Part shown: positions 25,480 to 33,708 of the stretch, piece after piece | Numbering within the stretch: the stretch's first letter is position 1 | Layout of the letters: each line of letters starts with the position of its first letter | Program-made: the position numbers and the translations under genes | The notes under the pieces: generated by a model | Databases searched by the model: none | Told to the model about the DNA's origin: nothing | What the model saw: the letters and a program-made list of their open reading frames with translations, nothing else | Source of the DNA: Microbispora triticiradicis | Lineage (GTDB): Bacteria; Actinomycetota; Actinomycetes; Streptosporangiales; Streptosporangiaceae | Length of the DNA stretch: 38,340 nucleotides | NCBI GenBank assembly: GCA_003260025.2 | Contig: QFZU02000158.1 | Span: 1-38,340, forward strand | Direction: 5' to 3'

Positions 25480-26200
25480 TTTATCGGCTCCCGCGGTCGC
25501 CGTACGCGGTCTGCGGGTGTCCAGAGGTGGGGCGGAAGTGCTGCACGGGCTGACCTTCGAGGTGCCCCGAGGTCAGGTCACCGGGCTGCTCGGGCCGAGC
25601 GGCTGCGGCAAGACGACGCTGATGCGGGCGGTCGTCGGGGTCCAGGTCGTCTCAGGCGGGGAGGTGACCGTGCTCGGCGAGCCCGCCGGGAGCGCGGGAC
25701 TGCGGCGCAGGATCGGCTACTCGACCCAGAGCCCGGCCGTCTACCGCGACCTGACGGTGCTGGAGAACCTCCGCTACTTCGCCGCCGTGCTCGGGGCGCC
25801 GAAGGACGACCCCGAGCGGGTGCTGGCCGAGGTGGGGCTCGCGGACGCAGCCCACCAGCTCGGCGCCACCCTCTCCGGCGGTCAGCTCAACCGGGCCGGG
25901 CTCGCGGTGGCCATGCTCGGCCGGCCCGAGCTGCTCGTGCTCGACGAGCCGACCGTCGGGCTCGACCCGGTGCTGCGGCAGGAGCTGTGGGCGCTGTTCC
26001 ACCGCCTCGCCGAGCGCGGGGCGACGCTCCTCGTCTCCAGCCACGTCATGGACGAGGCCGCGCGCTGCGAGCGGCTGGTCGTGCTGCGCCAGGGGGAGAT
26101 CCTCGCCGACGACACCCCCGACGGGCTGCGCGGGCGCACCCGCACGTCCGATCTGGAGGAGGCGTTCCTGCGCCTGATCGCCGAGAGGGCCGCGGCATGA
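25472..26200 (+). CDS. ABC exporter ATP-binding subunit
   Basis: A 242-aa ATPase of an ABC-2 type (drug or polymer) exporter. It has Walker A GPSGCGKT (about 40-47), Q-loop GYSTQSPAVYRDLTVLENL, signature LSGGQLNRAGLAVAML, Walker B LLVLDEPTVGLDP and switch His in VSSHVMDEA. The DrrA-like C-terminal region is short (TSDLEEAFLRLI). The signature's LSGGQLNR differs slightly from the usual LSGGQ(R/K)R. The ATG at 25472 (ATGATG) has no Shine-Dalgarno, matching the leaderless promoter. Its stop overlaps the permease start as ATGA. Confidence 0.92.
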   Translation: MMNLSAPAVAVRGLRVSRGGAEVLHGLTFEVPRGQVTGLLGPSGCGKTTLMRAVVGVQVVSGGEVTVLGEPAGSAGLRRRIGYSTQSPAVYRDLTVLENLRYFAAVLGAPKDDPERVLAEVGLADAAHQLGATLSGGQLNRAGLAVAMLGRPELLVLDEPTVGLDPVLRQELWALFHRLAERGATLLVSSHVMDEAARCERLVVLRQGEILADDTPDGLRGRTRTSDLEEAFLRLIAERAAA

Positions 26201-26931
26201 GCCTCGTGATCACTCTCGCCACCGCGCGCCGCATCCTGACCCAGCTCCGCCACGACAGGCGCACCGTCGCGCTGATGGTGCTCGTGCCGACGCTGGTGAT
26301 GATCCTGCTGTACTACGTGATCGACGACCAGCGGGCGTTCGGCCGGTTCGCTCCGGTCCTGCTGTGCGTGTTCCCGTTCCTGGTGATGTTCCTCGTCACC
26401 TCGATCGCCACCCTGCGCGAGCGTACGTCGGGGACGCTGGAGCGGCTCATGGCGATGCCGCTCGGGCGGCTCGACCTCCTGCTCGGGTACGGCCTCGCCT
26501 TCGGCCTGGCGGCCTGCGTCCAGGTGGCGCTGGCGCTGGCGGTCTCCCTCACCTGGCTCGGCCTGGACATCCCGGGCCCCCTGTGGCCACTGGTGCTCGT
26601 CGCGCTGCTCGACGCCCTGCTCGGCACCGCGCTCGGCCTGCTGTGCAGCGCGTTCGCCCGTACGGAGTTCCAGGCCGTGCAGCTGATGCCGGTCGTCATG
26701 ATCCCCCAGGTGCTGCTCGGGGGGATCCTCGTGCCACGCGGCCGGATGACGCCCGTGCTCGAATGGATCTCCGACGTCCTGCCCATGTCGTATGCGATCG
26801 AGGCGATGGCGCACGCCTGCGCGGACACCGGCCCGGGCGGGGAGTTCTGGCGCGACGTGGCCCTGGTCGCCGGGTCGGCCGTGCTCGCGCTCCTCCTCGG
26901 CGCCGTGACGCTGCGCCGCCGTACGCCGTGA
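26197..26931 (+). CDS. ABC-2 type exporter permease subunit
   Basis: A 244-aa integral membrane protein of the ABC-2 family, partner of the ATPase upstream. It has six hydrophobic segments, with RERTSGTLERLMAMPLGRLDLLLGY between the second and third and the conserved VMIPQVLLGGILVPRGRMTPVLEWISDVLPMSYAIEAM near the C-terminus. Together the pair forms a small exporter, half-size subunits working as dimers. Candidate cargoes are antibiotics, lipids or polysaccharide; none is indicated by neighbours. A strong hairpin follows 23 bases after the stop codon. Confidence 0.92.
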   Translation: MSLVITLATARRILTQLRHDRRTVALMVLVPTLVMILLYYVIDDQRAFGRFAPVLLCVFPFLVMFLVTSIATLRERTSGTLERLMAMPLGRLDLLLGYGLAFGLAACVQVALALAVSLTWLGLDIPGPLWPLVLVALLDALLGTALGLLCSAFARTEFQAVQLMPVVMIPQVLLGGILVPRGRMTPVLEWISDVLPMSYAIEAMAHACADTGPGGEFWRDVALVAGSAVLALLLGAVTLRRRTP

Positions 26932-26953
26932 AGCGGCGCCCGGAGACGGACGG

Positions 26954-26980
26954 GCCCCCGGCCTGTCACAGGCCGGGGGC
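26954..26980. terminator. Bidirectional terminator hairpin
   Basis: GCCCCCGGCCTG, a TCA loop and CAGGCCGGGGGC make a perfect 12-bp stem between the convergent permease (plus) and peptidase (minus) genes. No T-tract follows, but position and stability support termination. Confidence 0.8.
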
Positions 26981-27019
26981 TCGCCGTGGGGGGTGTATCG
27001 GGGGGTGGGCCGGGAGAGG

Positions 27020-28591
27020 TCAGCGTTCGCCGGGCACCCAGTCGTCGATCTGCGTGGGCGTCGCGTTCATCGCGGCGGCCCGGGCCGGCGGAACCGGGTC
27101 GGCGAACGGCTCGCAGTGCAGGTCCGGCCCCGGACGGCTCGCGGGCAGCGTGCCGTCGGTCAGGTAGGCCTTCCAGGCGTCGTCGACGCAGGCGTTGCCC
27201 CGTCCGGTCAGGCCGTGGTTGCCGCCGCCGTCCATGACGACGAGGCGCGAGTTCGGGAAGCGCCTGTGCATCTCGACCCCGCCCTCGTACGGAGTGGCGC
27301 CGTCCTTGGTGTCCTGGAAGAACAGCGCGTTCTTGACGAACCGGCCGTCGATCCGCTGCTCGTGCGCCGTGCGCACCGGCCAGAAGGCGCACTGCGCGTT
27401 GAACCAGGCGTTGCCCCAGCTCAAGAAGGGCGCGGCGCGGTACGACTGCCACATGTCGCGGTGCCACCTGGGCCAGTCGCGCGGCCAGCTCGCGTCGGAG
27501 CACTCGACCGCGGAGTAGACGGCGAACGTGTTGTCGTCGCCGCTGGAGTCGCCGTACGTGCCGTAGGCGGCGAGGAGCGGAGCCGCCTCACCGGCGGTCA
27601 GATACCTGGACAGCGCGTTCGCGAGCAGCGGCCAGCGGCTCTTGAGGTAGCCGCCCGCAAGGTAGGTGTCGTCGAACTCGTCCGGCCCGACCCGGCCCTC
27701 CGCCGGGGTGTCCTTCAGCTTGGCGCGGGCCGCGTAGAACGCCTTCTCCACCTCGTCGCCGGTGGTGCCGAGGTGGTAGGTCGAGTCGTACTGGGCGATC
27801 CAGGCGAAGAAGTCCTTGGCGCGGCCCTCGAACGCGTGGTTCTGGTCGATGTTGGCCTCGTACCAAACCCGCGAGGGGTTGACGATGCTGTCCAGCACGA
27901 GCCGGCGGACCCTGTTCGGGAACAGCGTCGCGTACGTCGCGCCGAGGTAGGTGCCGTAGGAGTAGCCGACGTAGCTGATCTGCTCCTGGCCGAGGGCCTT
28001 GCGGATCTGGTCCATGTCGTTGGCCGCGTCGGCCGTGGTCATGTTCTTGAGCAGGTCGCCGTAGATCCGGCCGCACGCCTCCGCGTAGTTCCGGGAGCGC
28101 TGGGCCCAGGCCAGCTCCTCGGTGATGTTCGCGGGCACGTAGTCGGGCCGCACCGGGTCGGCGAAGTGCGGGTCGCAGCTCAGCGAGGGCTCGCTGGAGC
28201 CGACGCCGCGCGGGTCGAAGCCGATCAGGTCGTACTGCGCGGCGAGCGTGGGCCCCAGCCGCGTCTGCATGACCGCCGGGTACGCGAGACCGCTGCCGCC
28301 GGGGCCGCCGGGGTTGAAAAGGATCACGCCCTGGTAGTGGGCCGTGTCCGTCGCCTTCCTGCGGGAGACCGCGATCTTGATCTTCTCGCCCTTGGGACGT
28401 CTGTAGTCCAGGGGCACCTCGATCTTCGTGCACTCGACGCCCGTGGGCAGGCCCTCGCACTGGGTCCACTGCGGCGCGGGAGCCGGCGGCGCGTGCTCGG
28501 CGCCCGGGGGTGCGCCGGCCGCGGGCGACGCGGCCAGCACGCCGCTCAGACTCAGGCCGGCGGCGGCCAGCGCAACGAGGATCTTCTTCAC
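27020..28591 (-). CDS. Secreted tripeptidyl aminopeptidase-like alpha/beta hydrolase
   Basis: A 523-aa exported serine hydrolase of the Streptomyces Tap/SlpD-E type (peptidase family S33), which trims tripeptides or other short segments from protein N-termini outside the cell. It begins MKKILVALAAAGLSLSGVLAASPAAGA, a signal peptide. The core has NPGGPGGSG (oxyanion region), GFDPRGVGSSEP and the nucleophile elbow GYSYGT (Ser about 211). The late block QDTKDGATPYEGG holds the likely acid and GGGNHGLTG the His. The C-terminal TAP-like domain is present. GTG at 28591 is chosen because GAAGGGG is five bases before it; GTG at 28597 overlaps that site. No close operon partner. Confidence 0.9.
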   Translation of the reverse strand: MKKILVALAAAGLSLSGVLAASPAAGAPPGAEHAPPAPAPQWTQCEGLPTGVECTKIEVPLDYRRPKGEKIKIAVSRRKATDTAHYQGVILFNPGGPGGSGLAYPAVMQTRLGPTLAAQYDLIGFDPRGVGSSEPSLSCDPHFADPVRPDYVPANITEELAWAQRSRNYAEACGRIYGDLLKNMTTADAANDMDQIRKALGQEQISYVGYSYGTYLGATYATLFPNRVRRLVLDSIVNPSRVWYEANIDQNHAFEGRAKDFFAWIAQYDSTYHLGTTGDEVEKAFYAARAKLKDTPAEGRVGPDEFDDTYLAGGYLKSRWPLLANALSRYLTAGEAAPLLAAYGTYGDSSGDDNTFAVYSAVECSDASWPRDWPRWHRDMWQSYRAAPFLSWGNAWFNAQCAFWPVRTAHEQRIDGRFVKNALFFQDTKDGATPYEGGVEMHRRFPNSRLVVMDGGGNHGLTGRGNACVDDAWKAYLTDGTLPASRPGPDLHCEPFADPVPPARAAAMNATPTQIDDWVPGER

Positions 28592-28666
28592 GTGCACCCC
28601 TTCGGCGCCGGTGGCCCCGTCGATGGAGCCGATTCATGGACACCCTCGGCCGATCATCCGGGCAAA

Positions 28667-28694
28667 AGAGTAGTAAAGCGACACTCGCCGTCAC
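28667..28694 (-). promoter_or_regulatory. Candidate promoter of the secreted peptidase gene
   Basis: On the minus strand GTGACG (28689-28694) and TACTCT (28667-28672) lie 16 bases apart in an AT-richer patch of the 238-bp divergent spacer. This is pattern evidence only. Confidence 0.3.
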
Positions 28695-28787
28695 TTGGAT
28701 GCAAAACCGCAACATTTGTGGTGGGCATGGGATGACGCGAGGTGTCGGAGGCCGCCGGGCCGCGACACGCTCCTCCGGCGGGATCGG

Positions 28788-28793
28788 TAAGCT
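28788..28793 (+). promoter_or_regulatory. Candidate -10 element of proC
   Basis: TAAGCT fits TANNNT and lies 36 bases before the proC ATG. It sits inside an inverted repeat GGGATC (28780-28785)/GATCCC (about 28801-28806). No -35 was recognised. Confidence 0.35.
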
Positions 28794-28829
28794 GCGCGCA
28801 GATCCCGGCGAGTACAGGAAGGCACAGGG

Positions 28830-29624
28830 ATGATCGCGATCCTCGGGACCGGAAAGATGGGCGAGGCCCTGCTCTCCGGGCTGGTACGCGCCGGTCTGCG
28901 GCCGGACGAGATCGTGGCGACGGCCCGCAGGCCCGAGCGGGCCGAGGCGCTGCGCGAGCGGTACGGCGTGCGGGTGGCGGGCAACGCCGAGGCCGCCAAG
29001 CTGGCCGAGACGCTCATCCTCGCCGTCAAGCCGCAGGACATGGGCGCGCTGCTGGCCGAGATCGCCCCGCACGTGCCCGCCGACCGGCTGGTGATCTCCG
29101 TCGCCGCGGGCATCACGACCGCCTTCGTGGAGACCAGGCTCGGGGACGGCGTGGCGGTCGTCCGCGTCATGTCGAACACGCCTGTCCTGGTCGACGAGGC
29201 CATGAGCGTCATCTCGGCCGGGGCGCACGCCTCCGAGGAGCACCTCAGGCGCACCGAGGCGCTGCTCAGCCCGGTGGGCAAGGTGCTGCGCATCCCGGAG
29301 GCGCAGCAGGACGCCGCCACCGCGCTGTCCGGCAGCGGCCCGGCGTACTTCTTCTACCTCGTCGAGGCGATGGTCGACGCCGGGATCCTGCTGGGCATGC
29401 CGCGCGCCGCCGCCCTCGACATGGTCACCCAGTCGATCGTCGGCGCCGCGATCATGCTGCGCGACTCGGGGGAGCACCCGGTGATCCTGCGCGAGGCCGT
29501 GACCTCGCCCGGAGGCACCACGATCGCCGCCATCGCCGAGCTGGAACGGCACAAGGTCAGGGCCGCGTTCCTCGACGCGATCGAGGCCGCCTGCGAGCGC
29601 AGCCGCCGTCTCGCCTCCGGCTGA
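28830..29624 (+). CDS. proC: Pyrroline-5-carboxylate reductase
   Basis: The 264-aa enzyme that reduces 1-pyrroline-5-carboxylate to proline with NAD(P)H, the last step of proline synthesis. The N-terminal Rossmann fold starts MIAILGTGKMGEALLSGL. ILAVKPQDMGALLAEI and ISVAAGITTAFVE follow, then VVRVMSNTPVLVDEAMSVI. The C-terminal dimer domain carries the P5CR signature region SGSGPAYFFYLVEAMVDAGILLGMPR and REAVTSPGGTTIAAI. AGGAAGG lies upstream of the ATG at 28830. Normal length. It heads a region whose order resembles the mycobacterial proC region. Confidence 0.95.
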   Translation: MIAILGTGKMGEALLSGLVRAGLRPDEIVATARRPERAEALRERYGVRVAGNAEAAKLAETLILAVKPQDMGALLAEIAPHVPADRLVISVAAGITTAFVETRLGDGVAVVRVMSNTPVLVDEAMSVISAGAHASEEHLRRTEALLSPVGKVLRIPEAQQDAATALSGSGPAYFFYLVEAMVDAGILLGMPRAAALDMVTQSIVGAAIMLRDSGEHPVILREAVTSPGGTTIAAIAELERHKVRAAFLDAIEAACERSRRLASG

Positions 29625-29775
29625 GGGCCGTACGCGCGAGCCGTGACGCACGGGCGAGGCGGGGCCCCGCTGTGACGGTCACGCACGAGGCCCGGACACG
29701 AGCCGGAGCGACGGCGTCGAGGTCCGGGTACGGGCGATAACGTTCTGGTATGAGTCACTGCGATGGCGTCGCCGC

Positions 29776-30939
29776 ATGAGCCGGGCGGTGCGGGTCGTCT
29801 GGGACGACGCCCTGGTCACGTACGACTTCGGGCCCGGCCACCCCCTCGCGCCCGTGCGCGTCGAGCTCACCATGGCGCTCGCCCGCGAGATGGGCGTGCT
29901 CGACACGGTCGAGACGACCGGCTGCGTCCCCGCCACCGACGACGAGATCGCGCTGGTCCACAAGCGGGACTACATCGAGGCGGTCAAGACCGTCTCCCGG
30001 GACGGCCGCCCCGACCTGCGGTACGGGCTCGGCACCGAGGACAACCCCGCCTTCGCGGGGATGCACGAGGCGTCCGCGCTGGTCACCGGGGCCACGCTGG
30101 CCGCCGCCAGGGCCGTGTGGGAGGGCACGGCCGAGCACGCGGTGAACGTCGCGGGGGGCCTGCACCACGCCATGCCCGGCGCCGCCAGCGGCTTCTGCGT
30201 CTACAACGACCCGGCGGTGGCGATCGCGTGGCTGCTGTCGCACGGCGCGTCCCGCGTCGCGTACGTGGACGTGGACGTGCACCACGGCGACGGCGTGCAG
30301 GCGGCGTTCCACGACGATCCCCGGGTGCTCACGATCAGCCTGCACGAGAGCCCGCGCACGCTCTTCCCCGGCACCGGGTTCCCGCATGAGACGGGCGTGG
30401 AGGGCACCGCGGTCAACGTCGCGCTGCCGGCGGGCTGCGGCGACGCCGGGTGGCTGCGGGCCTTCCACGCGGTCGTCCCGCCGCTGCTGCGGCACTTCCG
30501 GCCGCAGGTCCTGGTCACCCAGCAGGGATGCGACAGCCACGCACTCGACCCGCTGGCGCACCTCATGCTCAGCCTCGACGGGCAGCGCGCGACGTACGCC
30601 GCGCTGCACCGGCTGGCCCACGAGACCGCGGGCGGACGCTGGATCGCGCTGGGCGGCGGGGGCTACGAACTCGTCCAGGTCGTGCCGAGAGCCTGGACGC
30701 ACCTGATCGCCGAGGCCGCCGGGAGTCCCGTCGACCCCGGCACCGCCACGCCGGAGGCCTGGCGGACGTACGTGACGGAACGGACCGGCGAGATCCCGCC
30801 GTTGCGGATGACCGACGGGCGGGACCCACAGTGGCGTGACTTCTCCGAGGGGTACGATCCAGCCGACGCCGTCGACCGGGCCGTCGTCGCGACCAGGAAG
30901 GCGGTGTTCCCCTTCCACGGCCTGGATCCCATGCCCTGA
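29776..30939 (+). CDS. acuC: AcuC-like histone deacetylase-family protein
   Basis: A 387-aa zinc-dependent deacetylase of the AcuC group. In Bacillus AcuC removes acetyl groups from acetyl-CoA synthetase and so activates it. Catalytic features are AGGLHHAMPG (paired His), YVDVDVHHGDGVQ (zinc ligands Asp and His), QQGCDSHALDPLAHL (third ligand Asp) and the GGGGYEL loop with its Tyr. The opening VVWDDALVTYDFGPGHPLAPVRVELTMAL is typical. The ATG at 29776 is taken because no in-frame start lies close upstream; the Shine-Dalgarno is poor. No acs or acuA gene is in the window. The next gene follows by 42 bp. Confidence 0.92.
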   Translation: MSRAVRVVWDDALVTYDFGPGHPLAPVRVELTMALAREMGVLDTVETTGCVPATDDEIALVHKRDYIEAVKTVSRDGRPDLRYGLGTEDNPAFAGMHEASALVTGATLAAARAVWEGTAEHAVNVAGGLHHAMPGAASGFCVYNDPAVAIAWLLSHGASRVAYVDVDVHHGDGVQAAFHDDPRVLTISLHESPRTLFPGTGFPHETGVEGTAVNVALPAGCGDAGWLRAFHAVVPPLLRHFRPQVLVTQQGCDSHALDPLAHLMLSLDGQRATYAALHRLAHETAGGRWIALGGGGYELVQVVPRAWTHLIAEAAGSPVDPGTATPEAWRTYVTERTGEIPPLRMTDGRDPQWRDFSEGYDPADAVDRAVVATRKAVFPFHGLDPMP

Positions 30940-30981
30940 CATGTCCGGAATTGCGCCGAGCCGAGGAGCGCTGTAGCAGTC

Positions 30982-31797
30982 GTGACCCGACCGTCCTCCC
31001 CACCCTCGTCCCCGCCGTCCCCGGCCTCGCCCTCCCGGGCCGAACTGCGCGAGCACCTCGTACAGACCGCCATCGCCGGCGACGTCGCCACCAGCCGGGA
31101 GAACAACCTCGATCACTACCGGTCGCTCGCGCTGCGCGACCCGCACTACCTCTTCGGGCTCACCTTCGAGGGCGAGTGGTCCTACCACGACGTGCTGCGG
31201 CTGATGGCCGACCGGGCCGGGGTGGCGGCCGACCCCGGCCACCGCGAGGGCCAGGACACCATCGACCCCGATCGGACCATCGACGCGGTGGAGGAGATGG
31301 GAGACCGTGTCGCCAAGGTCCTGCGGCGTGGCTCGGCCCGGATCGTCGTGGCCACCGGCCACCCCACCGGCCTGCTCACCGTCCACCTCGCCCTGGCCAG
31401 GTTCGCGGCCGGGAACGGGGCGACCCTGCTGTCCCCCGCGGAGGGGTGGACGTACGTCGGCGGGCTCGGCCGCCGCAGGCGGATCCGTTACCTCGACGGC
31501 GTGGCGATGCTGGAGGACCGCGGCACGTTCGTGCACACCCACGACCCGCACCCGATGCGGGCGATGCTCGCGGAGGAGCGCCCCGACCTGGTGATCGCCG
31601 ATCACGGCTGGGCGGGGGCGGCGGGCGAGGCCGGGGTCGAGACGGTGGGCTTCGCCGACAGTAACGACCCCGCGCTGTTCGTGGGGGAGGCGGAGGGCAA
31701 GATCGCCGTCGCCGTCCCACTTGACGACAACGTGCTTCCCCGGCACTACGCCCCGTTGACCTCGTATCTGATCGCGCGCATCGCCCGTAGCCTCTGA
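30982..31797 (+). CDS. Actinobacterial phosphatase-family protein
   Basis: A 271-aa cytoplasmic protein matching, from memory, the actinobacterial family annotated as phosphatase (PF15698). Characteristic stretches are ATSRENNLDHYRSLALRDPHYLFGLTF near residues 35-62, ARIVVATGHPTGLLTVHLALARF, LSPAEGWTYVGG and FADSNDPALFVGEAEGKIAVAVPLDDNVLPRHY. The Asp/His residues in HPTG, HTHDPHP and DHGW would suit metal-dependent hydrolysis, but I know of no proven substrate. The first 20 residues are Ser/Pro-rich. GTG at 30982 has GAGGAG about 14 bases upstream, so the start could be a little different. It is linked to acuC. Confidence 0.75.
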   Translation: MTRPSSPPSSPPSPASPSRAELREHLVQTAIAGDVATSRENNLDHYRSLALRDPHYLFGLTFEGEWSYHDVLRLMADRAGVAADPGHREGQDTIDPDRTIDAVEEMGDRVAKVLRRGSARIVVATGHPTGLLTVHLALARFAAGNGATLLSPAEGWTYVGGLGRRRRIRYLDGVAMLEDRGTFVHTHDPHPMRAMLAEERPDLVIADHGWAGAAGEAGVETVGFADSNDPALFVGEAEGKIAVAVPLDDNVLPRHYAPLTSYLIARIARSL

Positions 31798-32107
31798 CAC
31801 CCTTACGGACCTCCCAAATCGGGCATTTCGCGCCCGCTTTTGCACCGGTGTGTCGGGCGGTTGCCAACTTTTTTCTGTTCCTGGGCGACTCTTATGTGAG
31901 AGAAGTTGGTCCGTTCCAAGATTGAGGCGAGGGGCACGGCCCTGCTGCTGCCAGCGACTTTCCCGATTTTGACGGCACACGGCTCCGCTGATGATGGAAT
32001 GGGGGGTTTGCCTACTCGGAGTCCGGACTTACGCTGACGGCAGTACACGTGCGTGAGCGATGGCACCAGTGGGGATAACCCGGAAACACGTGCGGAAGAG
32101 GCGTCCG
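31798..32107. other. 310-bp spacer with AT-rich inverted repeat
   Basis: No credible gene is seen in this stretch apart from a possible N-terminal extension of the next gene (its frame is open from 32060). The middle is AT-rich for this genome. It contains CCAACTT (31864-31870) and AAGTTGG (31903-31909), a 46-bp imperfect inverted repeat with a T-run inside and a TTATGT before the right arm. It is a likely promoter/operator for the BldC-like regulator, whose homologues are tightly controlled. TTGCCA at 31861 and TATGTG at 31893 are spaced too far apart for a normal -35/-10 pair, so I do not assign a start. Confidence 0.5.
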
Positions 32108-32311
32108 ATGGGTGCAGGCGAAAGACCTCTCAGCGAGGTGAAGTTCTTGACGGTGGCCGAGGTGGCGACCGTCATGCGGGTGTCCAAGATGACGGTGTAC
32201 CGGCTCGTGCACTCGGGCGAGTTACCGGCCATCCGTGTCGGCCGGTCCTTCAGAGTGCCCGAGCAGGCGGTGCACGACTACTTGCGGGACGCGTTCATCG
32301 AAGCGGGTTGA
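32108..32311 (+). CDS. BldC-like MerR-type DNA-binding protein (excisionase family)
   Basis: A 67-aa winged-helix protein. EVKFLTVAEVATVMRVSKMTVYRLVHSGELPAIRVGRSFRVPEQAVHDYLRDAFIEAG covers nearly the whole chain and is the compact MerR-like fold of BldC and excisionase-like regulators. ATG at 32108 follows GGAAGAGG, while an in-frame ATG at 32060 would add 16 basic residues. Position just before the bS22 gene matches Rv0500A in M. tuberculosis. BldC proteins in Streptomyces bind direct repeats head-to-tail to hold back development. A similar developmental role is reasonable but unproven here. Confidence 0.88.
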   Translation: MGAGERPLSEVKFLTVAEVATVMRVSKMTVYRLVHSGELPAIRVGRSFRVPEQAVHDYLRDAFIEAG

Positions 32312-32368
32312 ACGCCCTCGGACGACCACGCTTGACGGCGGCGTGGCCGGCCCCCGCCCGACGCGGGG

Positions 32369-32380
32369 TCCCCCGGGGGA
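32369..32380. terminator. GC palindrome after the BldC-like gene
   Basis: TCCCCCGGGGGA is a perfect 12-bp palindrome, preceded by CCCGC/GCGGG arms at about 32353-32367. It lies between the BldC-like gene and bS22 and could end or attenuate the first transcript. There is no T-tract. Confidence 0.35.
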
Positions 32381-32468
32381 GCGATCTACCGTGGATCGCC
32401 GGTAGTCTGTTGAGCCGGTGTGCGCTCGCGCGCCGGTTCGACTGTCACCACCTTCACCTGGGGGTCCC

Positions 32469-32567
32469 GTGGGCTCTGTGATCAAGAAGCGCCGCAAGCG
32501 CATGGCCAAGAAGAAGCACCGCAAGCTGCTGAAGAAGACCCGCATCCAGCGGCGTAACAAGAAGTAG
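32469..32567 (+). CDS. Small ribosomal subunit protein bS22
   Basis: A 32-aa, extremely basic protein, [18 protein letters not shown] in its centre and ending RIQRRNKK, matching actinobacterial bS22 (AURKAIP1/COX24-like, Rv0500B type). Structural work on mycobacterial ribosomes places it in the 30S subunit near the decoding side. Start is GTG at 32469 with a G-rich GGGGG five bases upstream; stop TAG at 32565. A TAGTCT near 32403 may serve as -10. It is too short for usual gene-length cut-offs, and easily missed. The order BldC-like, bS22, epimerase is strongly conserved. Confidence 0.93.
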   Translation: MGSVIKKRRKRMAKKKHRKLLKKTRIQRRNKK

Positions 32568-32639
32568 CCGAGACGGAGCGCGCACCGGTCCCGAGGGACC
32601 GGGCGACCGTCGAACACGCACACCCCCGGCGAGGCGTCG

Positions 32640-33704
32640 ATGACTCGTACCGTGCTGGTCACCGGTGTCCGCGGTCACATCGGCGCCCGTGTGGCGGCCG
32701 CGCTCGCGGGCGATCCGAAGATCGACCGCGTCATCGGCGTGGACACCGAGCCGCCGCCACCCGCTCGTGGGCGGGACGGTGGGCAGGACGGCCCGGTGCT
32801 CGGCCGCGCCGAGTTCGTCCGTGTCGCGCTGCGCGGCCCGGACCTGGCTCGGGTCATCCGGGACGCCGACGTCGACACGGTCGTGCACCTCAGCCTGGTC
32901 AGCGGCAGCGGCCGTGGAGACCGCCGGGCCGGCGGGACGGGCGGTGGCCGGCCGGCCATGAAGGAGCACAACGTCATCGGCACGATGCAGTTGCTCGCGG
33001 CCTGCCAGCGCTCCGCCACGGTGCGCCGCGTGGTCGTGCGCTCCACCACGGCCGTGTACGGCTCCTCGCCGCACGCTCCGGCCGTGTTCACGGAGGACAG
33101 CGAGCCCGTCGAGGTGGCGCACCACGGGTACGCCAGGGACGCCACGGAGGTCGAGACGTACGTCCGGGGCTTCGCCCGGCGGCGGCCCGACGTGACGACG
33201 ACCACGCTGCGGTTCGCCAACCTCATGGGGCCCGGCGTCGACTCGCCGCTCACGCGTTACTTCTCGCAGCCCGTGCTGCCCACCGTGCTCGGCTTCGATC
33301 CGCGGCTGCAGTTCGTCCACGAGGACGACGCCGTCGAGGCGCTGTGCCGTACGGCCGGGACGGACCACCCCGGCGTGTTCAACGTGGCGGGCGACGGCGT
33401 CCTGCTGCTGTCGCAGTGCGCGCGGCGCACGGGCCGGCCGGTGGTCCCGCTGCCGTCCCCGGCCTTCCGCCTGGTCGGCGGGCTGGCCAGGGGCGCCCGG
33501 CTGGTCGACTTCTCGCCCGAGCAGCTCACGCTGATGAGTCACGGCCGCGCGGTGGACACCGCCAGGCTCACCGCCGAGCTCGGCTGGCGCCCGAAGTACG
33601 GCACGGCGGCGGCGTTCGACGACTTCCTGCGGTCCCGGGGCGGCCCCGGTCACCTGCCGCTCGCCGCGGTCGACTGGCTGGCCGGCCTCGTGACGAAGCG
33701 GTGA
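32640..33704 (+). CDS. NAD-dependent epimerase/dehydratase family protein (GalE2-like)
   Basis: A 354-aa extended SDR. The Rossmann motif is TGVRGHIG (8-15). The core shows VVHLSLV, NVIGTMQLLAAC, VVRSTTAVYGSS and LRFANLMGPGV. The catalytic YxxxK is replaced: Tyr164 is followed by Ala at the lysine position (YARDA), with a Glu-rich helix after it. The canonical epimerase reaction is thus doubtful; it may bind nucleotide without that chemistry. A Gly/Arg-rich loop near 88-105 is unusual. The stop is four bases from the acyltransferase start, so they are co-transcribed. Position matches Rv0501 (galE2) in M. tuberculosis. Confidence 0.85.
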   Translation: MTRTVLVTGVRGHIGARVAAALAGDPKIDRVIGVDTEPPPPARGRDGGQDGPVLGRAEFVRVALRGPDLARVIRDADVDTVVHLSLVSGSGRGDRRAGGTGGGRPAMKEHNVIGTMQLLAACQRSATVRRVVVRSTTAVYGSSPHAPAVFTEDSEPVEVAHHGYARDATEVETYVRGFARRRPDVTTTTLRFANLMGPGVDSPLTRYFSQPVLPTVLGFDPRLQFVHEDDAVEALCRTAGTDHPGVFNVAGDGVLLLSQCARRTGRPVVPLPSPAFRLVGGLARGARLVDFSPEQLTLMSHGRAVDTARLTAELGWRPKYGTAAAFDDFLRSRGGPGHLPLAAVDWLAGLVTKR

Positions 33705-33708
33705 CCCG

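Noticed and set aside
29755..31980. A minus-strand open frame of over 700 codons
   Set aside because: It is antisense to acuC and the phosphatase-family gene, with no start signal or domain.
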